From positions 1,847,202-1,876,851 of the forward strand of contig KQ482042.1 in NCBI GenBank assembly GCA_001430745.1: DNA of 29,650 nt, given 5' to 3'. Below, piece by piece: positions 11,130 through 20,350 of this stretch. The translations under genes were made by a program, and so were the position numbers. A model generated the notes under the pieces. It saw only the letters and a list, made by a program, of their open reading frames with translations, did no database searches and was not told the DNA's origin. The DNA comes from Auxenochlorella pyrenoidosa. Its lineage: Eukaryota > Chlorophyta > Trebouxiophyceae > Chlorellales > Chlorellaceae. Position 1 is the first letter of the stretch. The number at the start of each line of letters is the position of its first letter.

Positions 11130-14100
11130 ATGGGCGACCAGGCGCTGGAGGAGCCCCTGCTCGGCGCTGAGCCCCTGCACGATGAGGAGATTCCGAGAGG
11201 GCAAGGCGGCGATACGCAACCAGCGTCGGGGAGCAGCCAGCGGGGCTGGCTGGCGGAGCAACTGGCGGCAGCAGGGCGGGCAGGCGGCGCAGCGGCGGCA
11301 GCACACATGCATCCCCTCGAGTCACCAACAGACCGCAACACCGGCGTGATGCGGCTGCCAGCTGGATATCAGCAGGCTCGGGGGCCGGCCCGCGTCGTCT
11401 CGGCGCGGCACCGTGATGCAACACGGGCGCGGTGAGGCCTCGGGGGTGGGTCTACTTCTGGGCATCATTCCTGCCTGCAGCCTGCGCTTCCTGTGGCATT
11501 CGATCTTTTGATACTCGTCTGCTGCATTACCATGGCACTGGAGACCAACATTTCAGACTGAACAGACCACGTTGTATTGCCATACACGCATCCTGCCGGC
11601 CTCCCCACCTGCCTGCCCCTCTGCGACGACCGCATGCAGGCGCAGCGCTTGGATCGTGATCGACGAGCACGCCAAGCGCTCCTTCCTGCACGCCGACAAG
11701 CGGTCGCTGATCATACAGCTGGGCCTCAACATCCCCATCCGTGACATGCGGCTGCTGGACTTTGGCCTGCTGTCATCCGGTGGGTGCCACGCCAGGGAGG
11801 GTTGTGCATGGCTTGAGAGCGGTTTGAGTACAAGGCAGCTTACGCCAACGTTGCGCGCCACATGCATGAGCAGTCATGGTTGCTCCTGTTGGTATCGCAG
11901 CCGACAGCCGTGGGCACCTGCTTGTCCTTTCTGCCCCATCACCCTGCTGCCTGCCAGCGCTGCACTGCAACGGCTGAGAACCCGAGCTGTGCGGCAGCTG
12001 CCCACCCTGTGCCAGTCGCCTTGAACAGCGTCGGCGCCGCTGCCTGCTGGCTGCAGAGACGGGCAAGCTGCTGGTGCGCGACAACGCCATCATTCTGAGC
12101 ATCGAGCATGTGCGGCTCATCATCACCGCCGACAAGGTGCTCATACCCCGCGAGGGCTACGAGCACAACCCGCTCAGGTGCGCACGACATGCTGGGGCCA
12201 CCCAGGGTGGCGGTGTTTCCCTTGGTGCTCCCAGCCCAGCAGACCTTACGGAGGTGGCATCAAGGGCGGGGCCGTGCGTCCTGGGCCGTGGGAGGGGGCC
12301 CTGCTTCAGGCTGCACCACTCTGCGGCCGTCCACCCTGCAAGCAGCAGCTGCGGCGCTGCTCTGCGCTGCATGCCGCTGCGGCATCCAATGCGCCGCGAG
12401 GCTGCCCGCCAGGCCGCCTGCTCCGGATGCACCACCTCCATCTGCCCCCCCCGGAGCAGCAACCGGTTTGTCGACGTGCTGGAGGAGAGCATCGCCGACT
12501 GGGTGCGGCAGCAGAGCGCGCACACGCAGCCGGTCAGCATCGACATGCACGGCAGCAGGGACCAGGGACACTCGGACTTTGAGGACGACCACTCCAGCAG
12601 TGCGGGGGCCTGGGTAGTGGGCCGGCGGGCAGGGCAGAGAGCACGGCACTGCTGGCTGTAGGAGTCCAGACGGTTGCTGTAGGCGCCATTCAGTGCATGC
12701 AGGTGATGAGTCATGCCTGCCAGATTGCAGCCTGCTTCGGACACGGAGCCCATGGGACCGCCCAGCGGCCTGCTCCACACACGTGGGCCCCGGGCGCTGG
12801 GGGCCCTGCCCTCCCACCCCTCCCGCCTGGCCATGCTCACCGCCTGCAGGCGCAGCTCACCACGACTCGCAGCAGCTGCCCTTTGAGCTGGTGGCGCTTG
12901 AGGCGGCACTCAAAGAGGTGGTCAACGCGGCGGGCATGCAGGCATGTGATGCAGGGAGAGCGTGTTGTGTGTGTGGGCGGGCATGCGCAGCGTGGCGCAT
13001 GGGCTCCTAGCCCAGCATTGGGCGTCTGGCGAGCGCTATAGGCGCGCAGTTGCAAACCAGTCGCCCAAGGGAGAAGCCTGGGTGGGAGTATCGCAGAGAT
13101 GGAGCACGGGGGTGCTGCGCGTGCAGGACAACCAGCCGTGCACAGGGCTGTGCTGCCGCCTGCGTGCAGGTCTCCTGCAGACCTCGCTGCTTTGCCTCCC
13201 GCTGGCCTCGCAGGTCAAAGAGCTTGAAGCGGTGGCACTGCCCGCCCTGGACGCCCTCACCAAGAGCGTGAGCAGCGGCGCCGGGGGCTGGGAGCCGGGG
13301 GCGTGGCTGCGGCCGCCGTGCTTGGCGCACCTCCTCTTCTGCAGGCTGCCGTGTGCGCTTGTGTGCTGCACCTGCGCAGCGCACCGTCGGTAGTGGCCAT
13401 GCAGAGAAAGCGCTTGCATGAGCCCGCCTCCAACAGCCTTCACCCCCACCCCGCTCCCACCCGGCAGGTCAGCACCGGCAACCTGGAGCGAGTGCGCAAG
13501 GTGAAGACGCGGCACCAGCGGCTGACCATTCGGTGCGAGACGCTGCGGGACGAGCTCGAGCGCTTCCTGCACGACGACGACGACATGGTCAAGATGTGCC
13601 TGTCGCGGCGCAAGGAGCTGGAGGGGCAGTACCGCGCGGTGAGGCACGGCGGTACCGCTGGGCCGCCCTGCCCCTCTGGCGGGGCCTCTCATGAAGCGTG
13701 CCGCCTGTGCTGGCTCTGTTCAGCTTGCTGGCCTGTGCTTGAGAGAGCAGCAGCGTCGAGCTGGGAGGCAGCAGGGGCCAGCAGTGGGCAGTGGGTTTCT
13801 GCCGGGCTGCTGGCAGGAACCCACTGAAGGATGGTTGCGGCAGGGTCAAAGGGCGTGAGGCACATGGGGGGCTGGGGCGGTGCTCTGGGTATTCAGGCAG
13901 GAGGGTGCACTGGGCAGGGCGGGGCTGGCAGGAGGCGCAGCGCGGCGCCCGTCCTGCGTGCCTTCCTCCCTCATGGAATGTGTTGCCACGTCTCCCGCCC
14001 TTGGCGCCTGCTCCTGCAGGCTGAGAGGGCAGCAGCGGTGGCGGCGGCGGCAGGGGAGGCAGAGGCCCCGCAGCGCACACCCCCGCCGGTCGTGGGCAGC

Positions 14101-15471
14101 CACCGCACGCGCGTCCTGCTGGGCGTGCCCTCGCTGACCCGCTCAGCAGCGTTGGCTGCAGCGCAGCATGTGGGCAGCCCCACAGCAGGGGTACGGGATG
14201 GGGGCACACCAATGCTGCCACCAGGCAAGCCACGGGGGCGGCAGGGTGGCAGCCTGTTTCTCCTGGTTTCCCTCCCCGTCCATGCAGGCTGTGTGTTGCA
14301 CGATGTGCTGCACCCGCCGGCCACGCCATGAGCCGCCTGCCTGCTTCCTGCCCCACGAGCACGCCCAACCTCAGCGTGGCTGCCCGGCCTCGCCCTGCTT
14401 GCAGCTGCGATGGAGGAGGAGCTGACGGAGGAGGCAGCCGAGGATGTGGAGAACCTGCTAGAGTCGTACTTTGCACAGGTGGCCGCCGGCAGCCGGCTGC
14501 TGGCCTGCCCTCGGCGCTGCCTGCCCTGGTGATTGCTTGCCAGGGTCGGCCTGGCCGGTGCTTCCTGCCCGTGCCGCGCGCCCGGCTTGGCTGTGGTGCG
14601 CCCACCACGGGTGCACAGTCGGCAGAGCATGCCTGCAGGCATGCGCCTGCTTGCCGCTGCGGCCGAGCGCGCCTCCCGGCGGCCCCTCCCCGGCCCCGCA
14701 GGTGGACGCGCACTACGACAAGCTGCGCAACATTGGCGAGTACATCGAGGACACGGAGGAGTACATCAACATCGAGCTGGACGCGGGTGCGGGGTGGTGG
14801 TGTGTGCGTGCGTGCGTGTCGGTGTGCGCTTGTCAGTGTGTGTGCGCTCGCGCGCATGTGGGATGGGGAAGCGCGGGGCCGTCGGTCCTGCGCTCGTGCC
14901 GGTGCAGGCTCAAGGGTGACCATAGGTCACATAGGTACATGAGCTTGATGCCGCGCCAGCTGTGCCATCGGCCATGCTGCAGGCAGGAACCGGCTGATCC
15001 GGCTCGACATCGTGCTCACCGCCGCCTCGTTCGCCATTGCGCCCTTCAACCTGCTGGCGGGTGGGTGGGGGGGGCAGGGCAGCGGCCAGTTAAGAGGATG
15101 GGGGCCTGCACGTGTGTGGCTTGCTGTGGGGCCGGCAGCGCTCCATGTCGAACGTAAGCAGGTGCTGAGCTTGCTCCCTTGCGCGAGCGCTCCGGAATGC
15201 TGTACACTGCTGTGTCGCCCCTGCTGCCATGCATGGCACCGCCAGGTCATTTTCCATCTAGGACAGGAGCATGAGGCCACTGCTCTCTGTGAGCCACCTT
15301 CCCTCTCCCCACCCGCTGCCCGCAGGCATCCTGGGCGAGAACCTGGTGATCCCCCCCTTCCTCACCACCAGCGTCAGCCGGTTCTGGGTGCTCAACGGGT
15401 GCGCCTTCCTGATGTGCCTCATGTTCTTCTACTCAATCATCATGTACATGCGCTGGCGCAAGCTCATCTGA
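11130..15471 (+). CDS. MRS2/CorA-type magnesium transporter with GEN instead of GMN
   Basis: Known role: MRS2/MGT proteins are pentameric Mg2+ channels of the CorA superfamily. Seen: 12 exons in phase, 11130-11431, 11640-11779, 12057-12177, 12460-12599, 12850-12941, 13214-13267, 13468-13638, 14020-about 14245, 14405-14478, 14702-14786, 14983-15060 and 15326-15471, about 542 residues. Family blocks appear in order: SAWIVIDEHAKRSFLHADKR, IPIRDMRLLD, LPFELVALEAALKEVV, LPALDALTKSVSTGNLERVR, TRHQRLTIRCETLRDELERF, YIEDTEEYINIELD. Two C-terminal membrane helices follow (LDIVLTAASFAIAPFNLLAG; FWVLNGCAFLMCLMFFYSII). The loop signature after helix 1 reads GILGEN at 15328-15342, not GMN. The N-terminus is acidic with EEPLLG and is not a transit peptide, so a vacuolar, plasma or other endomembrane location is likelier than an organelle. 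The exon 8 end is uncertain (14190 or 14245), and exon 4 may end elsewhere. Intron 5 is GC-AG. Confidence 0.92.
12942..12942 (+). other. GC-AG intron donor (MRS2 intron 5)
   Basis: Exon 5 ends GGCATGCAG and the intron begins GCATGT. Phase 0 joins NAAGMQ to VKELEAVALPAL at 13214, matching the family alignment. No GT donor in the area fits. Confidence 0.65.
14801..14860 (+). repeat. GT/GC alternating purine-pyrimidine tract in MRS2 intron 10
   Basis: The start of intron 10 is an imperfect tgtg/tgcg repeat including three tandem tgcg units and ending in cgcgca. Such alternating tracts can favour Z-DNA; here it is probably just a microsatellite. Confidence 0.75.
15334..15342 (+). other. GEN tripeptide at the GMN position of MRS2
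   Basis: The codons GGC GAG AAC follow helix 1 (FNLLAGIL) exactly where family members have GMN. Exon phases on both sides are unambiguous, so the Glu is not an effect of the splice model. Confidence 0.88.
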
Positions 15472-15734
15472 GGCTGCGCTGGGGCGCGCCGGCCATGCCG
15501 GGCTGACCTGGACTGCAATCTGCAAACCGCAAATGGTGTAAAATCATTGACCGTGCCACGCCACCGCCAGGGAACACAGGGGTGAGCGCGTTGAGCGCGT
15601 TGCAACGCAAAGGACACTAAACGCCACAAAGAGTTGGACAGCAACGCAGAGCAGCAAACAACCGGAAAATTAATGTTGAGTTTCTGTTGGGTGCGCTGGT
15701 TGGCAAGGTAGGCCATTGCAGGAATCGATGCTGC
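15472..15734. other. Convergent 3' spacer between MRS2 and gene 5
   Basis: 263 bp hold the two 3' UTRs. It contains a tandem gagcgcgtt duplication at 15584-15601 and the perfect 12-bp palindrome gcgttgcaacgc at 15597-15608. No gene is seen. Confidence 0.6.
15537..15541 (+). terminator. TGTAA polyadenylation motif of MRS2
   Basis: TGTAA lies 66 nt after the MRS2 stop. TGTAA is the usual poly(A) signal of chlorophyte algae; the cleavage site would lie shortly downstream. Confidence 0.6.
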
Positions 15735-17051
15735 TTACTCGTCCCAGCTGCCACCCGGCCCTGCCTGGCTGTGCAGCCAGGCGGCGGCCCTGCTGCGGCT
15801 GCCGCCGGGCCCCAGCTGATCATCCAGCACAGCGACTGGACGGCCGCCGCAGCTGCCGCTTGGTGCCAGATCAATCTCTTGCCACCCTGTGCTGCCGCCA
15901 GCACACGAGGGGTGGGTGCCACGGGTGCAGACGGAGCCACTGCTGCCGCCTGCGCTGCCGCTGCTGCCGATGGAGGCCAGCTCCATCTCCACGCCGCTGG
16001 CGCTGCTGGCATACGACCTGCCCGACAGCTGCGGGTGCAGGCCATGGCCGCCGGCCCCCTGGCCACCGGGCGTTGCTGGCGCCGGCGCGGCCGTCTCGCT
16101 CGCCGCCGGCCCTGCCGCTGGCGGTGTGGCGGCGGGCGCCATCAGCGCCTCCACCGCCTCTTCCAGGGTGGGCGCCCCCGCAAACATGCTCAGCGCTGCC
16201 GCAATCCTGCGCGCCTTGCCCTGGCCCTGCTGTGCCGGCTGCTCCTGCTCGCCGCCCTGGGTGCCAGCGTGTGCTTGCTGTGCTGCAGCCTGGCGCTCGC
16301 GGTGCAGCTGCTGGCAGCGCTCGTACTCTGCAATCTGCTGTGCCAGGTACGCATCGGAGCTGAGAGCCAGGCCCGCCTCACTGCTCATGCACTCTGACAC
16401 CTCGTCCAGAGTGACCAGCTCCTCGACAGCTGGCTCCTCTTGCGGCAGGGCGGGCAGCGCCGGCGCCTTGCCCTTCTCCGCTCGCCGCCGCTCCGCTTCG
16501 GCCTCACCGCTGCGGCGCGGGCAAAAGGGGGGCAGGGGAGCGGAGGTGTCAGCGATTGGGAAGGGGGGTGTACAAGCCACCAGGTCTGCCAAGCAGCCAC
16601 TCCCCACCTGCTGCCTGCAGTGCAGTGTATGGTGCGAGCGCCCACGCTCGGTGCGCCCACCTGATCTCCGTGGAGGCCACAACATGAAATCCCGCCACGT
16701 CGTAGATGCTCAGAGAAGAGCTGCCCAGCAGGCCTTGCAAAAATTTCTTCACCTTGCCTTCACGTCAGGTGGGCGGGGGCACAGGGAAGAGCGAAAGTTT
16801 GCAAAGGTTTGCGAAAGAGACGGGCGGCAGGCGGTGGCGCACTGCCGCCTCGGGCATACAAGGGTCCCTGCGCATTGCTGCGCGGCGGCCTTGGGTCACA
16901 CCTGATCTGCCGCAGTCATGTACACACAACGGCCGTGGCAACAGCGCACGAAGACCTGAGTTTGGCGGCGCGGCGCAAGCAGCGTTGCGCAACCGGCCGG
17001 TCTGTTGTTGGGCGTGCCGAGCAGCATGCTCACCTCCTTTTGAGATAGCAT
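15735..17051 (-). CDS. Unrecognised protein with helical N-terminal half and Gly/Ser-rich tail
   Basis: Proposed exons are 17051-17034, 16752-16661 and 16509-15735, about 294 residues. Exon 3 is the best supported: a 258-residue open frame with an alpha-helical acidic/basic part (AEAERRRAEKGKAPALPALP, DEVSECMSSEAGLALSSDAY, QQIAEYERCQQLHRERQAAA), a possible helix SMFAGAPTLEEAVEALMAP, then Gly/Ser/Ala-rich disorder to the stop. Exon 2 (KKFLQGLLGSSSLSIYDVAG) joins it in phase through a GTGGGC donor, but its frame has no ATG. The only start I can support is the six-codon exon MLSQKE, with a strong GAG|GTGAGC donor and a CTGAC branch-point-like site 11 nt before an AAG acceptor. That first exon is uncertain. 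I do not recognise the family and suggest no function. Confidence 0.55.
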
Positions 17052-17881
17052 GACCGCCGGGGGCTTGCGACCTCGCCTGCATGGCCGACACTCTTGCGCG
17101 CGCTGGGAATATTGCGTGCAGCGCTGTGCAGAGCACCAGTGCAGCGTGGATAATTGCGCACAGGACGCTCTGCAGCCTCCGTGCGCCGCCAAGGAATAGC
17201 GCTGCCAAGATTCCTGCATGCTGCGGCTGCGCAGTTCGTGTCTCCCCGCCAGCCCAAAGCTCCCATGACGAGCGCAGGGCTCCTCGCTGTGACACCACCA
17301 TGGTATGGTTTGTTGTGCTCCATGATCGGAATATATAATGATACGTTTTGTGGGCATACAAAATCCGACATTTGTAACCGAAGCCGGCGCCGCACGCCTG
17401 CGTGACCCCCGACCGTGTGTCCGCAGCATTGAGGGACGACGAGGTCAGAGCGAATGCAAGTTGTCAGTTTGACGCATCCATTTGTGCTGATATCGGAAGC
17501 AATGATGGCCTCGCTTTTTAAACCCGACACCTGCAACACCTCTTCAAGCTGCAGCTGGTCGAAGCATCTGGCCTCAGCAAGGAACTCAGGAGCAGGGTTG
17601 GGCCTCTGATCCCCTGATCAGAGCTGCCCAAAAGGCAAAGGGCCACCTTTAAATTTGATGTTATTCGGAAGGGTTACATTTTGCACCCGCTGCGCTCTAG
17701 ATTTGCAAGGCAATGCAGGCGCTTGAGGTGAGGGGCACAGCGCGGCAAAGCACACAGCCCGCTCCCCAAGGCGGTCTGTTCTGAGGCCATCTCTCATTGA
17801 TCTTGGGCACTCTATCGATCAAAGATCGCATTCATCCCTTCTAAGCGAGACGTTCCCCCTCCCGCGCTTGCGCCCGCCAGT
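17052..17881. promoter_or_regulatory. Divergent upstream region of gene 5 (-) and PH-domain gene (+)
   Basis: 830 bp without a credible exon. AT content is much higher than in the flanks. TATATA on the minus strand at 17332-17337 lies about 280 bp above the proposed start of gene 5, and tttaaattt at 17648-17656 lies about 230 bp above the PH gene start. A perfect 8-bp stem with a 4-nt loop (ctctgatc / gatcagag) occupies 17604-17623. Regulatory roles are inferred from position only. Confidence 0.5.
17604..17623. repeat. Inverted repeat, 8-bp stem and 4-nt loop
   Basis: ctctgatc, loop ccct, gatcagag: a perfect hairpin in the divergent intergenic region, about 260 bp upstream of the PH-domain gene. 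It could be a dimeric factor site; there is no direct evidence. Confidence 0.85.
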
Positions 17882-19785
17882 ATGTCGCTCCTCTCCCTGT
17901 TTTGGCCGCCCGAACAGGCGGGCTACTTGCTCAAGCAGTCACACAAAAGCAGCGGAGGGACCTGGCAGCGCCGCTTCTTTGTGCTCCAGGTGGGAAGAGA
18001 AGCTGTCGCCGGTCCGCTGCAGGCCCACGGGCAGTGGCCTCGGGAACTCCGCCACGCAACCCCATCCGCGCATCCCATCTCCTGTCTGTCTGTAGGGGGG
18101 GTTCCTGTTCTACTTCAAGGGGCGCACCGACCCCCAGCGTGTTAAGAAGCTGCACGGCGTGATCCCGCTGGAGAGCGCCAAGATTGAGACCGAGATGCCG
18201 CCAGCGGCGTCAGGCTCCCGCCGCCCAGAAGGTGCCAGGCTGCCAGCACTAGCTGCGAATCGATGCGTGCGGCTGAGTGGCCGCTAGCATGCGGGGTGGC
18301 ATGCCTGCCGGTGATGTGGCCGGCCTGCAGTGACCCTGGCCTGAACCTGCGTTTGTGCCCCTCCCTGCTGCTGTCCTCATGGCAATCTGCAGGGCATGTC
18401 ATCACCATCACGCTGCACTCCTCCCACGCCTTCTCCTGCAAGCACCCCTTCTACGTGCTGTCGGCACCTTCCCAGGAGGTGCAGATGGCTTGGGTGAACG
18501 CGCTCTGGCAGGTGCGGGGCGAGGCCAGCTGAGCGGTGGCTGTCCAAGGCAGCGGACATTGGAGCAAGAAGCCATCAGCTGTTGTTCAAGTGCCGTCTTG
18601 ATTAGCTCGCATTCTTCAAACCAGCCAGCGCGCCTGTTACCACCCATCGCAGGCTGCCATCCCCCGTGCGGACCTGATCCAGCACCTCAGCGCTGCCGGC
18701 AAGCTGGCAGATGTGCTGGCGTCGTATGCCAGCAATGTGCAGGCAAGGGCGAGGAGGGTTGTGGGTGTGCACGGCTGCGCAGCTGGCAAGCTTGTGCGTT
18801 ATTCCATGGCAATACAGGCATCCGATGTGCGCGAGCATTTCATGCCAAGTGCAACGAATGTGCGTCGTCAGGGTGCCTTGTCAGTTTCTGTTCCTGTTTT
18901 GCTACCCAGACAACCCACAGCAACCACTCATCAATCATTGCATGCTTGCCCTTCTTCCAGCCAAAACTTAGTGTCCATCCCCTGCCCCCGGCTGGCTGCA
19001 GAACAACTTCCCTGTGGCGGACGCCACTGTGCTGTCCACCGGCGGCCGCGCCCGCACCGCTGCCCTCGCCGACGTTGGCAGCCTGGCGGGCATGATCCGA
19101 CGCCACAAGGCCGCCTTGGCCGTGTCTGACCTGACGCAGCTGCCAATGGTCGCTGCAGACCGGCCAGCGGCGCCCGCCTCTGTGCTGGCCCGCAGCGCCA
19201 GCGGCAACCTGGTCAGCGCGCCAAGCTCCTCCGTGATCCCTCCGCCAGAACTGGCTGCGTCTGCACCTGCTAGCCCCACTGGCAGCGCAAACAGGAGCAC
19301 CAAGGCGGTGCCGGCACCGGCTGTGGCTGTGAGCGCCACTGCTGGGGCGGCGGCTGCCACAGCCGCCGCCAAGGCAGGTGCTGCTGATGCCAAGGACAAG
19401 GCGGCGCAGGACACGCACAAGGTGAGGGATTTTTCCCAACAGGAGCAAACTCAATGCGAGGCAAAGGAGCAGACTAGGCAGCACTGCCGTCCCATGTCAT
19501 GCTTGCCCGCAAGCCACGGCTGCCTGTTCTAGGGTCGTCTACATTGACCACCTGAACCCTTCCCTGCCCATTGCACAGGTGCCTGGTGCCAAGGAGAAGG
19601 ATGCCCTCGCCGCAGGTGGGGAGCTGTTGAAGAGCGAGAGCAGCAGCAGCATCAACGGCGCGGCGCCTGTTGCCACCAAATGGCAGGACAACCCATTGGC
19701 TGGGCGCACCAGCCGCAGTAGCAGCACAGGAGCTGCCGTGATTGCGTCGCCAGCGGCCTCATCTCAGCGGGCAATAGCAGTCTGA
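17882..19785 (+). CDS. PH-domain protein with long disordered C-terminal tail
   Basis: Six exons in phase: 17882-17989, 18096-18231, 18393-18511, 18653-18742, 19002-19421 and 19579-19785, giving 359 residues. Residues about 10-122 form a pleckstrin homology domain: QAGYLLKQSHKSSGGTWQRR, FFVLQGGFLFYFKGRTDPQR, HGVIPLESAKIE, VITITLHSSHAFSCKHPFYV, and the final helix EVQMAWVNALWQ with the invariant Trp. The basic residues in the first strands and loop (K, K, R, R) are those that bind phosphoinositides in other PH domains. A short helical segment follows (RADLIQHLSAAGKLADVLAS), then about 200 residues rich in Ala, Ser, Pro and Thr with no recognised motif. It is probably a membrane-recruited adaptor; lipid specificity cannot be read here. 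Intron 4 is GC-AG (CAG|GCAAGG). The start ATG opens directly into the PH domain. Confidence 0.88.
18743..18743 (+). other. GC-AG intron donor (PH-domain gene intron 4)
   Basis: Exon 4 ends AATGTGCAG and the intron begins GCAAGG, close to the GC-donor consensus. Phase 0 joins SYASNVQ to NNFPVADATV at 19002. Confidence 0.78.
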
Positions 19786-20350
19786 ACGCGCTGCCTCCCT
19801 GCCGCTGTGCAGGCCCGAGTGCCGTCCGTGTTGGACGGTGAAGCGCCTCTTGAACCGTCGGCTCAACAGTCTCTCTGCAGCTGCCTTGCAAGTTGACCCT
19901 ATTTTCCGCATGAAGTGATGCCCATCATCCAAGCCTTCCAGCGACTAGCTCCTCTCTCAGTGCGCACCCCTGATGGCCATGGCAGGCTCCCTCGTCTGTC
20001 GCCCAGAACTTGCGCATTCCAGCTTTGCAATGAGCTGAAGCTGTGCACAACAACTGTGCATCCGTGAAGGGGCGATAAGGAGGCAGTGCATACAAGGGGT
20101 TGCAAGTGCAAGGTGTGAAACGGCGCCTGGGCAAGGCGAGGTCACAGTTACCCAACGAGTCAGATGTGCGCGGCAGGCTGGGGAGGAAAAATGGTCCAGC
20201 AGTGCAGACTCTTCCACACACTGGGAGTCAATTGTATGCATGGTAGTGTTGGTCAGTTGATGTTATGCGGTCGCAACAAACAGATCGTGTGCAGCCAAAA
20301 ACTGGGCAACAGCGGCCATGGGTGCCGGCCAGGAGGGTGGAGGCCGCGAG
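19786..20350. other. Convergent 3' spacer between PH-domain gene and coiled-coil gene
   Basis: 565 bp between two stop codons. Reading both strands I see no exon with clean splice sites and no TGTAA motif. It presumably holds the two 3' UTRs. Confidence 0.55.

Noticed and set aside
13589..14923. 444-codon open frame on the minus strand
   Set aside because: Antisense to MRS2 exons 7-10, which match the family residue by residue. The composition (Pro, Arg, His) is not protein-like.
17030..17539. 169-codon open frame on the minus strand in the intergenic region
   Set aside because: It uses a non-ATG start, has no recognisable domain, runs through AT-rich promoter-like sequence, and only its short MLSQKE part has a credible splice donor in a frame that can join an exon.
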